Source: a virus
IMG/VR virus record: IMGVR_UViG_3300010885_031524
Location: 1 to 34,956 of that record
DNA: 34,956 nt
Direction: 5' to 3' (one strand)
The notes beneath the pieces are model-generated. The model made no database searches, was not told where the DNA came from, and saw only the letters and a list, made by a program, of their open reading frames with translations. Below, one piece after another: positions 25,630 to 34,274 of this stretch. Numbering within the stretch: the stretch's first letter is position 1; each line of letters begins with the position of its first letter. Made by a program: the position numbers and the translations under genes.

Positions 25630-28600
25630 ATGGCAACACCAATATATAATTCTCCAAATGGAGGAACAAATCCTAGTTGGATATCAAACATTAATTTAGA
25701 AAATTCCACAGCCGGAGTTCCTGGTTTTATAAACATTTCTAGACATCAATGTGTTGGTGATAGTCCTGAAGGCCTTTTAAGATTTAAAGGTGGTTATGAT
25801 TGGTCATGCACTCATTATCCGTATGAGCAAGCAGTAGCGGATGCTGCTGGTATTTCTATTACATTAGATGTAAGTTCGCCAAATTTAGAAAAATCATTAA
25901 CAGGAATAGATTATGTTACTAAAAAAGAAAAAATTGTTACTACTGTAAATGGTGGTATGCCTTTAGTAAAAGGCTTAAATGGATGTGATAGAACATTAGG
26001 ATTTCGTCACCCAAGAACGAATCAACAAGATCTTAAATATTTAGGAATTCCTGGAGATGATGTTAATCCTCTTCCTAGCGTATATCCTGGATCACGTGTA
26101 GATTATTGGATTCATGCTATTGGATCTCCTATGACTGATACTCCTCAAGCAGTAAAACTTGGTTATATAATTTTAAGACCTAATGGTAGCTCAAAAAATC
26201 CAACACCTATAACTCAACAAGGTGGTATGTTTTATAGTCAACATTCTAACGTTAATGCTGATTGTCAAAGATTAGGATTACGAGGAGTATATGGTGGAGT
26301 TTTTGAAATTGGTGAAGAATTTAAAGAAGGTGATGTTTTAATTTTAACAATAGGCAGTGACGGTGATGATAATAGAGTTTCTATATCCGCTAAAGGGCCA
26401 TATGGAATTGGTTCTATGAAAAATAATGCGGGTCAAAGAATGGGAACATGTATTGGAAATAAAAACATTCCAAATAAACATTGTAAGTGTGCTGGAGATC
26501 CAGGATGTAACAGAGGTGCAGAGTATCCATGGCACGAATGTGCTTCTTCTTTTGGAAAAAGATGTGGATGTCACGGAACGTGTGATGAATTATATAATAG
26601 GTCTACTATAACAAGTTATGGTCTGTTGGCACCATCTTCAGGAAAAGTAAATGGAGTATATAGAGAGCATTATGCAAGCTGGTGGCATAAAAATGGTCAG
26701 TCTCATGGTGGAGTTGGTGATGGAAGTTGCAATGGGGGTGTTGGTGGACAACCATCATTTGGGGCTCAAAATGTTAATATTGCAGGACTATCTGTAAGAA
26801 TAGATATTACTCCAAAAACTAGAAGTCGTTCTGATATTGGGTGTTTAAATACTAGAGATTTTGATAATTCGTTTGGATTATATCAACAATTATGGGATCA
26901 TCCAGAATCTGGTAGTCATATTGCAAAATTAGTACCATATGATTATTATGAATTTCCATTAAGAACTTCTGTGAATTGGTATGCTAGAGAGTGTTCTTTA
27001 GTTGTAAATGAATTTAATGAAAATGTACAAAATTCAATAATATATAAATCTGGATGTGGTTCTAATCTTGGAGATTTACCAGGAGATGAAACCTTTGCAG
27101 GTAGAGCATATGATACAAAATGTGTTTCATATTCTATGAATATTAGTCCTAAAAATAATATTTTAACAAATACAGATAAATGTTGCGCTCCTGTTATATC
27201 TGGGCCATTTTTAATAGAAGAAAATAAAAAGGGTGTAAGAGGAGAACGACTGAATGATTCTCCAAATAAAGATGAAAGTTTGCAACCAGATATTTCTAAT
27301 TATTATAATTTAAAATATATGTTAGAAAATAGAGTTGTGTGTGAGTGTCAGGGAACTTGCAGAAATCATAGAGATGATCAAGATGATCCTGTGATAATTA
27401 TTACAGATGATACTAGTATAAAATCTTATACATGCGATCCATCCACATATAGTTGCGTAGGTACTACAATTGAACCTGACCAATTAACACATTTTGCAAA
27501 ATATACAGATTGTTCCAGTAAATGTGCTAGACCAGATGTGTGTACTTCAGGGTGTCCATGTTATGAAGCAGATGGTGAAACTAGAATATATTATCTAGAT
27601 AATTTAAATCCTTGTTTTTTTTGCTGTTCTGGACCACTAAATGGAACTCAAATGTTTACAGTTTCACCAAATATGGGTGATGTTGGAGGTGGCACTGCAA
27701 TTACTATTACTGGTCAAGAATTCACAGGAACAACTTCTGAGGATCCTCCAATCACATATACTGTAGATAGAATATATCTTGGCACTGGTGATGGTGAACA
27801 AACTAATCTTGATTGGGAATTAGTTACTTCACTTAATGTTATAAGTGATAAAAAACTTACGTGTGTTACACCACCAGGAACTGTTGGCCCTAAAGATATT
27901 ATTATGTTTACCAAGGATACAGTCACAGGTGAAACACTAGATCAGATAACTAAAGTTGAGGGATTTACATATGGTATAAGTGAAAGTTTACCAGCAATCT
28001 TAAGTTATTCTCCGAATGAAGGATCCGTAAATGGTGGTACAACATTAACAATTGTCGGAACAAATTTAACTAGTGCAGATAGTGTAAAAGTTGGAGGGGT
28101 TGCTTGTACTAATCTTACTAAAACTTCAACTTCCATTACAGCAAAAACACCGGCAGGATCTCTTGGTACAAAATCGGTTGCTGCACATTTTACATCACCT
28201 GATACAACTCTTACTCTAACACCAGTATTTACTTATACAAATAATACATCGGTAATTGATCGTATTTCTCCAACTTCAGGAACGCAGTTTGGTGGTACTG
28301 CTATAACACTTTATGGCCCAACAACATCAGATTTTTCAAATATTAATGATGTAAAGATTGGTGGCGTTTCTGTTTCTTCATTCGCAGTAGATCCTATTTT
28401 TAAATATATTCTTAGATTTACAACACCACTGAAAGATACTGGATATACAATTGGAACAACTCCAATAGTTATAACAAATAATTCAGGTAGTACTGCATCT
28501 GTAAACTTTTCTTATGTGGCAACGAATCCTTCTATTACAAGTATTGATACATTAACATCTTCTTTGCAAGTTCGTCAGGGTCAAACTATTAATATTAGTG

Positions 28601-30069
28601 GAAATAATTTTATTAATATTGATAGAGTTTATTTGTCTTATAATAGCGGAGCAACACTGCAAGAAGGAGTTTGTGGATTTACAGTACTAAGTCCTACATT
28701 AATGCAAATTATATTACCTAATGTTGCTGGTCAAGATCCACGATTAACTCCACCAATGACTGGTGTTGTTAATTTAGTTGTTTTAAATAAAGCTTCAATT
28801 AGCGGTGCGATTGGTTTTACGTGTTATGCAAACCCATATATTACAAGTTTTAGTCCTAGTAATATGGGTCAGGGAGAAACACAAAGTGCAACAATTCGAG
28901 GTTTTAATTTTACCTATAAAGGCTCTCCTCTTCCAACAGCAGTTTTAAGGAATGATACAACAGGAATTGAATATAGTGCATATACTAATTTAAATTTTGG
29001 AGTTAATGATACAACAATTAGTTGCACTGTTAATACTACAGGAATACCAGCGGGTCGATACACTATTGTGGTGAAAGATCCAGCCGGTGAAGCGTCTTTG
29101 TCGGGATTTAGTGTTGCAATGGGTGCTCCAACTATAACAGGAGTGGAAGTTTGGGCAACTGATGGTAGTGGTGTGCCAATTGGTCGTTTATATGATGGAA
29201 AAACATCACAATATATGGATACATATTCGCCAACAACACCATATGCAAGTCCTTCTATACATTACCTTAAAGTTATTGGTAATAATTTAGATACTACAGA
29301 TCCTCTTTTTGAATTTCATATAAGATCACAAATTCAAATTGCCGGAAATACAGAATGTGGAACTGATTTTAAAACGTGGGCACCGCCAAATGACCAAATT
29401 AATAAGTCATATGCTGATCCATCAGGAAAATTTTTCTTTTGGAAAATAGAAACTGGAAGATGTTTAGGTTCTGCAAAACCTACTGGTGGAACATTTGATG
29501 TTATGGATATTAAAGTTATAAGTAGTGGTGGCAGTTCTCAAAAACTCTCAGCAGTTAAGGTTGTTGGATACAGACCTCCGTTTATGTCTTATATTCGAAA
29601 TGTTGGTGGTGGTACTAGTAGTCCTACTCCTGTTTCGGGACAGGTAACATCGTGGGGTGGAGGAAATGAAAGAGTAATAACAGTGCTTGATAATAATAAT
29701 TTTGCAATACAAAGAATAATACTAGAGCCAAATTTAGTATCTGGAGATGAGTGTAAAACTACATCGTATCGAAGTGGAGTGGAATTGCTGCCGTGTTCAG
29801 ATTTAACTGCACAGAGTGTTGGAATTGGTTGTCCTGGTTCAAGACTTGGTTGTTTTGATTATGAAAGAACATTGCCGTGGAGCGCAAACTACGATCCAAT
29901 GTATATTCATATTCATGTACCAGACTTTCCTAGTCAGACTACAATGGCAAAATATTGGAAAGATCCACTAGTATATCAATTTGCAAATATTAATACTAGT
30001 GGAAAACTCTTGTCAGGTTTAAGTGGAGGCGATACCCTTCTCGTATCTAGTGTGGGAAGTGCATGGTAA
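25630..30069 (+). CDS. Giant Cys-rich protein with five IPT/TIG domains
   Basis: This protein has 1479 residues. Residues 1 to about 600 are an unrecognised Cys-, His- and Gly-rich region (dense cluster near 276-320 with H-C-K-C, C-G-C-H-G-T-C). Next comes a small Cys module (S-Y-T-C...S-C-V...C-S-S-K-C) like those in the protein at the left edge of the window, then P-C-F-F-C-C. Five tandem IPT/TIG domains follow at about 675-1163, each opening with a [IV]-x-x-[IF]-[ST]-P-x-x-G or related strand and a G-G-T-x-[IL]-T-[IL]-x-G pattern. The final 315 residues are unknown. TIG repeats act as rigid stalks in surface proteins. GGAGGAG precedes the ATG by 12 bases. I infer a long fiber or head decoration protein; the domain calls are firmer than the role. 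Confidence 0.78.
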   Translation: MATPIYNSPNGGTNPSWISNINLENSTAGVPGFINISRHQCVGDSPEGLLRFKGGYDWSCTHYPYEQAVADAAGISITLDVSSPNLEKSLTGIDYVTKKEKIVTTVNGGMPLVKGLNGCDRTLGFRHPRTNQQDLKYLGIPGDDVNPLPSVYPGSRVDYWIHAIGSPMTDTPQAVKLGYIILRPNGSSKNPTPITQQGGMFYSQHSNVNADCQRLGLRGVYGGVFEIGEEFKEGDVLILTIGSDGDDNRVSISAKGPYGIGSMKNNAGQRMGTCIGNKNIPNKHCKCAGDPGCNRGAEYPWHECASSFGKRCGCHGTCDELYNRSTITSYGLLAPSSGKVNGVYREHYASWWHKNGQSHGGVGDGSCNGGVGGQPSFGAQNVNIAGLSVRIDITPKTRSRSDIGCLNTRDFDNSFGLYQQLWDHPESGSHIAKLVPYDYYEFPLRTSVNWYARECSLVVNEFNENVQNSIIYKSGCGSNLGDLPGDETFAGRAYDTKCVSYSMNISPKNNILTNTDKCCAPVISGPFLIEENKKGVRGERLNDSPNKDESLQPDISNYYNLKYMLENRVVCECQGTCRNHRDDQDDPVIIITDDTSIKSYTCDPSTYSCVGTTIEPDQLTHFAKYTDCSSKCARPDVCTSGCPCYEADGETRIYYLDNLNPCFFCCSGPLNGTQMFTVSPNMGDVGGGTAITITGQEFTGTTSEDPPITYTVDRIYLGTGDGEQTNLDWELVTSLNVISDKKLTCVTPPGTVGPKDIIMFTKDTVTGETLDQITKVEGFTYGISESLPAILSYSPNEGSVNGGTTLTIVGTNLTSADSVKVGGVACTNLTKTSTSITAKTPAGSLGTKSVAAHFTSPDTTLTLTPVFTYTNNTSVIDRISPTSGTQFGGTAITLYGPTTSDFSNINDVKIGGVSVSSFAVDPIFKYILRFTTPLKDTGYTIGTTPIVITNNSGSTASVNFSYVATNPSITSIDTLTSSLQVRQGQTINISGNNFINIDRVYLSYNSGATLQEGVCGFTVLSPTLMQIILPNVAGQDPRLTPPMTGVVNLVVLNKASISGAIGFTCYANPYITSFSPSNMGQGETQSATIRGFNFTYKGSPLPTAVLRNDTTGIEYSAYTNLNFGVNDTTISCTVNTTGIPAGRYTIVVKDPAGEASLSGFSVAMGAPTITGVEVWATDGSGVPIGRLYDGKTSQYMDTYSPTTPYASPSIHYLKVIGNNLDTTDPLFEFHIRSQIQIAGNTECGTDFKTWAPPNDQINKSYADPSGKFFFWKIETGRCLGSAKPTGGTFDVMDIKVISSGGSSQKLSAVKVVGYRPPFMSYIRNVGGGTSSPTPVSGQVTSWGGGNERVITVLDNNNFAIQRIILEPNLVSGDECKTTSYRSGVELLPCSDLTAQSVGIGCPGSRLGCFDYERTLPWSANYDPMYIHIHVPDFPSQTTMAKYWKDPLVYQFANINTSGKLLSGLSGGDTLLVSSVGSAW

Positions 30070-30090
30070 GTGTAATATTAAAATAAACTA

Positions 30091-30098
30091 TATAAATA
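30091..30098 (+). promoter_or_regulatory. T4-type late promoter core upstream of gp67
   Basis: An exact TATAAATA lies in the 46-base gap after the giant Cys-rich gene, followed 4 bases later by AAAAGGAG and the gp67 ATG. It probably drives the prohead core genes gp67, gp21 and gp22. Confidence 0.75.
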
Positions 30099-30115
30099 TA
30101 ACAAAAGGAGTTATT

Positions 30116-30283
30116 ATGTCAGATTTTATCGAAAAGTTAAGTAATGGTGATTTGGAATCGGCTAGAGAAGAAATTTTTGCTCAATTATATGCAAAAACTA
30201 ATGCATTTATGGATGAAAAACGAAAAGAAATGGCTCTAGAAGTTTATTCTGATAATAATGAAGAATCTGAAGACGATCATTAA
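30116..30283 (+). CDS. gp67: Prohead core protein gp67-like
   Basis: This 55-residue protein starts at the ATG 5 bases after AAAAGGAG (an in-frame ATG at 30023 lies inside the upstream gene and before the promoter, so it is rejected). The sequence plan matches T4 gp67 (80 residues): a short helix F-I-E-K-L-S-N-G-D-L-E-S-A-R, a second helix with A-x-T-x-A-x-M-x-E-x-K, then an acidic tail. The tail is much shorter than in T4. gp67 is an internal scaffold component needed for proper head shape and is cut by gp21. The position just upstream of gp21 is as in T4. No separate gp68 is evident. Confidence 0.78.
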   Translation: MSDFIEKLSNGDLESAREEIFAQLYAKTNAFMDEKRKEMALEVYSDNNEESEDDH

Positions 30284-30318
30284 TGAAAAATTTGAAAAAG
30301 AAATAACAGGAACAAAGC

Positions 30319-30972
30319 ATGAAATTAATTACAGAAACACTGCAAAACATCAATATTATTCAAGAAGCCGCCGAAGGTGGTAAAAAGAGTTATTTTATTA
30401 CTGGCCCATTCATGGTTGCAGAAGCAACTAATTTGAATAAACGACAGTATTCTTTCGATGTTTTAAACAATGCCACTCAAAAGTATATTAATGATTACGT
30501 TAAAGCAGGTAGAGCATTTGGTGAATTGGGTCATCCTGACTCTCCTTCCACAAATCTAGACCGAGTCTGTTTAATGACTAAATCTTTGGTTTTTGAAGGA
30601 AATAACTGTATTGGTAAAGCTAAGATTCTTGAAACTCCATGTGGTAAAATTGTACAAAATTTAGTTGACGAAGGAGCCAAATTGGGAGTTTCTAGTCGTG
30701 GTATGGGAAGCCTCAAGGATGTTGGAGGAATTAACATGGTTCAGAACGATTTCATGCTTTCCGCAGTGGATGTAGTGGCTGATCCTTCTGCGCCTGGTGC
30801 CTTTGTGAACGGCATCATGGAAGGTCGTGAATGGGTTTGGGACAATGGTATTATTAAAGAAATGCATATTGCTGATTACAAAAAAGAAATCACAAAAGCA
30901 TCAAAACGAGACATGGAAGCAACGAAGATTAAGGTGTTTGAACACTTTTTGTCAAAATTAAAAGAATTATAA
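30319..30972 (+). CDS. gp21: Prohead core protease gp21
   Basis: This 217-residue protein is homologous to T4 gp21 (212 residues), the serine protease that cuts the scaffold and capsid proteins during head maturation and is itself degraded. Visible motifs are N-x-N-x-R-x-Y near residues 38-44, F-G-E-L-G-H-P with probable catalytic H72, and L-G-V-S-S-R-G-M-G-S with the probable catalytic Ser at 125 or 126. D-x-V-x-D-P-S-A-P-G-A-F follows, as in the family. The spacing and surrounding genes are normal. The ribosome binding site is weak (CAGGA about 7-8 bases before the ATG). The last codons contain the late promoter for gp22. Confidence 0.94.
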   Translation: MKLITETLQNINIIQEAAEGGKKSYFITGPFMVAEATNLNKRQYSFDVLNNATQKYINDYVKAGRAFGELGHPDSPSTNLDRVCLMTKSLVFEGNNCIGKAKILETPCGKIVQNLVDEGAKLGVSSRGMGSLKDVGGINMVQNDFMLSAVDVVADPSAPGAFVNGIMEGREWVWDNGIIKEMHIADYKKEITKASKRDMEATKIKVFEHFLSKLKEL

Positions 30973-30975
30973 ATA
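30968..30975 (+). promoter_or_regulatory. T4-type late promoter core overlapping the gp21 stop codon, upstream of gp22
   Basis: An exact TATAAATA includes the gp21 TAA. It is 24 bases before the gp22 ATG, with AAGGAG at 30987-30992 between them. Its placement allows extra transcription of scaffold gp22 and capsid gp23 relative to the protease. Confidence 0.75.
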
Positions 30976-30999
30976 AACAGACCAACAAGGAGATTTAAG

Positions 31000-32142
31000 A
31001 TGGATCCGAAAAAAATAGCAGAAGATATTATTAATGAACTTTTTCCACAAGGTGATGAGTTAGTTGAAAACGAAGAAACCCTTGAGGAAAATGAAGATAA
31101 CGATGAAGATGATAACGATAGTGAAGAAAGTGATGACAGCGGGGATCAAGGTGAACAGCAACAGGGTGGTATGGCTGCTTCAGTTGCTATGAAATCATCT
31201 GCAAGTGCTGTTGGTGCTTCTTCAGGTGGTGCTAAAGGCACTTACGACCAAACTGGTCAAGGCAATAAGAGTTGGGATGGTTCGTCGGGTCAAACCGAAT
31301 TTGAAACTACTGGCGTTAGTGCAGAAGCCAATCGTCAATCTGTTGCAATGAAAGTTGGAGTAGATTCAGCAAAGGTTCAAGAAGATGTTAAGACTCTTTT
31401 TGGTGCAGATGTTTCTGAAGAATTTTTAACTCAAGCCGCTTCGTTATACGAAGCATCTTTGAACACAAATTTGCAAGAAATCACCGAACAGTTAACAGAA
31501 GAATATAACACCATTCTTGCAGAAGAAGTTGCAGAAATTCAAGAAGCAGTTCAGACTCAGGTCAACGAATATCTTGGTTACGTTGTTGAAGAATGGATGA
31601 AAGAAAATCAATTGGCAATTGAAACTGGTTTGCGTACAGAAATTGCTGAAAATTTTATTGCAGGATTAAAGAATTTGTTTGCTGAATCCTACATTGAAGT
31701 TCCTGAAGACAAGACAAATGTTTTTGATGAAATGACCAATGCAATTGAAGCATTAGAAACTCGTGTTAATGAAGAAATGAATAACAATTTAAAACTTCGT
31801 GAACATGTTTCTCTTTTAGAAGCTCAAGCAATTTTCGGTGAAGAAACTAAGAATTTGAAATCAATGGACGCAGAAAATATCAAGAAGATTGCAGAGAATT
31901 TAGAATTTTCTACTGCTGCAGATTTTCAAAGCAAAGTAAAAGTTTTAGTTGAAAACTATACTAGCGTTAAATCTGCTGCCAAGAAACCAGTTGTTTCTGC
32001 TAAGACAAATGAAGCAAAGGCTATTGGAAATGCAATTGACAATTTAATGAATCATTCAGACCAATCAGATGAACAAGCTGAGTTTTTGAGTGAAAATATC
32101 AAGTTGTATTCACAAGTTTTGGGTAGAACACTCAGCGAATAA
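31000..32142 (+). CDS. gp22: Prohead scaffold protein gp22
   Basis: This 380-residue protein is homologous to T4 gp22 (269 residues), the main internal scaffold, removed by gp21 after assembly. The first 50 residues are helical then strongly acidic (Asp/Glu/Ser). A Gly/Ser/Ala/Gln-rich stretch (about 55-115) follows. The conserved helical scaffold is at about 125-300 (F-G-A-D-V-S-E-E-F, E-x-L-x-E-E-Y, then V-D/N-E-Y-L-x-Y-V-V-E-E-W-M-x-E-N, and F-I-x-G-L-K-x-L-F-x-E-x-Y-I-x-[VI]-P). S-L-L-E-A near residue 271 fits the general gp21 cleavage pattern (hydrophobic-x-Glu before Ala). The acidic and low-complexity N-terminal part makes it longer than T4 gp22. Confidence 0.93.
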   Translation: MDPKKIAEDIINELFPQGDELVENEETLEENEDNDEDDNDSEESDDSGDQGEQQQGGMAASVAMKSSASAVGASSGGAKGTYDQTGQGNKSWDGSSGQTEFETTGVSAEANRQSVAMKVGVDSAKVQEDVKTLFGADVSEEFLTQAASLYEASLNTNLQEITEQLTEEYNTILAEEVAEIQEAVQTQVNEYLGYVVEEWMKENQLAIETGLRTEIAENFIAGLKNLFAESYIEVPEDKTNVFDEMTNAIEALETRVNEEMNNNLKLREHVSLLEAQAIFGEETKNLKSMDAENIKKIAENLEFSTAADFQSKVKVLVENYTSVKSAAKKPVVSAKTNEAKAIGNAIDNLMNHSDQSDEQAEFLSENIKLYSQVLGRTLSE

Positions 32143-32163
32143 GTTTTTGAAAAAATCAAGTTT

Positions 32164-32171
32164 TATATATA
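32164..32171 (+). promoter_or_regulatory. Possible late promoter variant upstream of gp23
   Basis: TATATATA differs from the late consensus at one base, lies in the 59-base gap before gp23 and is 16 bases before its strong ribosome binding site. In T4 the major capsid gene has its own late promoter, so a site is expected here, but AT-rich sequence makes chance matches common. Confidence 0.4.
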
Positions 32172-32186
32172 GAAATAGAAATCTTT

Positions 32187-32193
32187 AAAGGAG
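32187..32193 (+). promoter_or_regulatory. gp23 ribosome binding site that decides the start
   Basis: AAAGGAG lies only 2 bases before the ATG at 32196 but 8 bases before the in-frame ATG at 32202. The second has normal spacing, so 32202 is preferred. Confidence 0.75.
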
Positions 32194-32201
32194 ATATGCA
32201 G

Positions 32202-33650
32202 ATGGAAAACCGACAACAGGCACTAACAGAATCAGCTCGCAAAAAATGGCAACCAATTCTTGAACACTCGGCTCTTCCGCCAATCAAGGATAACTACAGA
32301 AAGTATGTTACCACAGTTCTCTTGGAAAACGAAGAACGATTTCTTCGTGAAACCAATCAGGGAATTGCAGGTACACAACTTGGTTCTTCGCTTCCTGGCG
32401 CAAGCGCAGGAACGGGTATCGATTCTTTTGATCCTGTTCTCATCTCGCTTGTTCGTCGTGCAATGCCAAATTTGATGGCATACGACATTGCGGGTGTTCA
32501 ACCAATGACAGGCCCAACAGGTCTTATCTTTGCCATGAAGAGCAAGTACGGTCCTGTTAATAGTTCTACTGGTGCTCGTCCTGGCAGCAGTTCAGAAGCC
32601 TTCTTCGGTGAAGCCAATACTGCTCACTCTAACAGTGGTCAGGGTGGCGTTCAAGTCGGTAACATGGGTGATCTGTTTGCTGATGATCGTTTAGGATCTG
32701 ACTTGGGTTTTGAACCAGGTCGTGGTATGCCTACTGGAACAGGTGAACGTCTCGGCGTTACTGGTTCAGGAGTAGATTTTAATGAAATGTCATTCACCAT
32801 CGAAAAGAGTGCGGTTGAAGCAAAGACCCGTGCTCTCAAGGCTGAATACACGATTGAACTTGCGCAAGATCTCAAGGCTGTTCACGGTCTTGATGCTGAA
32901 ACTGAGTTGTCAAATATTCTTTCAACTGAAATTATGTTTGAAATCAATCGTGAATTGGTTAGATTGGTTTACGACGTTGCTAAGTTGGGTTGCCAACAAG
33001 TTGATTTGGATTCGGTTGCCAATACAACTAATCGTTTCTCGGCAAATCTTGCTGGCGGTATCTATGATCTTGAACTTGATTCAGACGGTCGTTGGAGTGC
33101 TGAAAAGTTCCGTGGACTTCAGTTCCAAATGGAACGTGAATCCAACGTTATTGGTGCTGAAACTCGTCGTGGTCGTGCAAATATGGCAATCGTCTCTCCA
33201 GACGTTTGCTCTGCTCTAAGCATGAGTGGTCTTCTTGACTTCTCTCCTGCCTTTAGCGGTGCTCTGAACACTGACGTTAACGGCAGTACTCTTGCAGGTA
33301 CAATGGCTGGTGGCAAAATTAAGGTCTATATTGATCCTTATTCAATGCCAACTTCAATTGAAAGCTTTACTTCAGTAAATTATGTCTGCATGGGTTATAA
33401 GGGTGTAAGTCCTTACGATGCAGGTATCTTCTATTGCCCATACGTTCCGCTCCAAATGGTTCGTGCAGTTGATCCTAACAGTTTCCAACCAAAGATTGGT
33501 TTCAAGACTCGTTACGGCTTGTCTTCAAATCCGTTTGTTTCAGGAACTGATGGTCTTGCTGACGGTATGCGTCTGCAACGCCGTCGTAATCAATACTATC
33601 GCTTGTTCCAAATTAAGAACTTGCATGGTAATGATGCTTCTCAGAGTTAA
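32202..33650 (+). CDS. gp23: Major capsid protein gp23
   Basis: Read from 32202 this protein has 482 residues (T4 gp23 has 521). It is the main shell protein of the HK97-fold head and needs the gp31-type chaperonin cap in T4. Family segments include K-W-x-P-[IV]-L-E-H at the N-terminus, F-D-P-V-L-I-S-L-V-R-R-A-M-P-N-L-[MI]-A-Y-D-[IV]-x-G-V-Q-P-M-T-G-P-T-G-L-I-F, and K-x-R-A-L-K-A-E-Y-[TS]-[IL]-E-L-A-Q-D-L-K-A-[VI]-H-G-L-D. No clear gp21 cleavage sequence was seen near residues 40-60. Codon use is distinct: CGT is frequent for Arg and C-ending codons are common, whereas fiber genes here use mostly AGA. This fits very high expression. Confidence 0.96.
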   Translation: MENRQQALTESARKKWQPILEHSALPPIKDNYRKYVTTVLLENEERFLRETNQGIAGTQLGSSLPGASAGTGIDSFDPVLISLVRRAMPNLMAYDIAGVQPMTGPTGLIFAMKSKYGPVNSSTGARPGSSSEAFFGEANTAHSNSGQGGVQVGNMGDLFADDRLGSDLGFEPGRGMPTGTGERLGVTGSGVDFNEMSFTIEKSAVEAKTRALKAEYTIELAQDLKAVHGLDAETELSNILSTEIMFEINRELVRLVYDVAKLGCQQVDLDSVANTTNRFSANLAGGIYDLELDSDGRWSAEKFRGLQFQMERESNVIGAETRRGRANMAIVSPDVCSALSMSGLLDFSPAFSGALNTDVNGSTLAGTMAGGKIKVYIDPYSMPTSIESFTSVNYVCMGYKGVSPYDAGIFYCPYVPLQMVRAVDPNSFQPKIGFKTRYGLSSNPFVSGTDGLADGMRLQRRRNQYYRLFQIKNLHGNDASQS

Positions 33651-33672
33651 TTTCTAAATTAAGTTATTAAAG

Positions 33673-33708
33673 AAAACGGAGACCCTTAAGAAAGGTCTCT
33701 GTTTTTTT
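33673..33708 (+). terminator. Intrinsic terminator after gp23
   Basis: The stem is CGGAGACC (33677-33684) with GGTCTCTG (33694-33701), 8 pairs including one G-U, with a 9-base loop and seven T (33702-33708). Four A before the stem can pair with the T tract. It ends late transcription of the head genes and isolates the gp3-uvsY-uvsW group. Confidence 0.88.
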
Positions 33709-33724
33709 ATACCTATATAATTAC

Positions 33725-34255
33725 ATGGATAACACCTTTCTAAGATCAGTAATAGCAAGAGAACCTAAAACTCTAAATGCTTTGCAGCCCAATGAGTTTA
33801 GACTTGTTTTTAGTAGAATTCCCAATGTTGTATATTTTTGTCAAAGCGCAAATCTGCCAGGTATAGGAATAAATGAATTTGTTGTTCCTGCACCATTTGC
33901 AACACAAATTCGTAGACCTGCTGGTGGATTAACCTATGATAATTTTGATATGAATTTCATAGTTTCAGAAGATATGGCAAACTGGAGAGAAATTTATAAT
34001 TGGATTACAGAAATTACTCCAACTACTAGTCTAAATTACGGATACGACAAATATAGAGATAATTTCTCAGATGCCACCTTGATTATAATGAATAATTCTT
34101 CTAAACCGTTTTATGCCATAAAATTCAAGGATTGTTTTCCTACAAGTATAGGCTCTATGACATTTGAAACTCAAGTTGTAGATATACCACCTGTTATTTG
34201 TAATGTTTCTTTTGCATATACTGGCTATAGCGTAGAAGATTTGACTTTACCGTAA
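33725..34255 (+). CDS. gp3: Tail completion / sheath stabilizer gp3-like protein (tail-tube fold)
   Basis: This 176-residue protein is the same length as T4 gp3, which caps the tail tube. It has the tube-family layout: F-R-L-V-F-S-R-I-P-N-V-x-Y-F, C-Q-S-A-N-L-P-G-[IM], then R-R-P-A-G-G-L-T-Y-D-N-F-D-M-N-F-I-V-S-E-D-M-A-N-W-R-E-I-Y-N-W-I. This is related to gp19 but clearly a separate protein. The position between gp23 and uvsY matches that of gp3 in marine T4-like phages. The alternative is a second gp19 or gp54-like tube-fold protein. No Shine-Dalgarno is evident; TATAAT at 33716-33721 is only 3 bases before the start. It follows a terminator, so it should have its own transcription. Confidence 0.72.
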   Translation: MDNTFLRSVIAREPKTLNALQPNEFRLVFSRIPNVVYFCQSANLPGIGINEFVVPAPFATQIRRPAGGLTYDNFDMNFIVSEDMANWREIYNWITEITPTTSLNYGYDKYRDNFSDATLIIMNNSSKPFYAIKFKDCFPTSIGSMTFETQVVDIPPVICNVSFAYTGYSVEDLTLP

Positions 34256-34274
34256 TCCGTGATATACTTTACAT

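Noticed and set aside
30023-30115. Longer N-terminus for gp67 from an upstream ATG
   Set aside because: It would lie inside the previous gene and span the promoter and RBS; the ATG at 30116 has a strong RBS and fits gp67.
30283-30306. Mini-frame MKNLKKK between gp67 and gp21, overlapping the gp67 stop by one base
   Set aside because: Seven codons only; no independent evidence. It could be chance in an A-rich leader, and it does not resemble T4 gp68.
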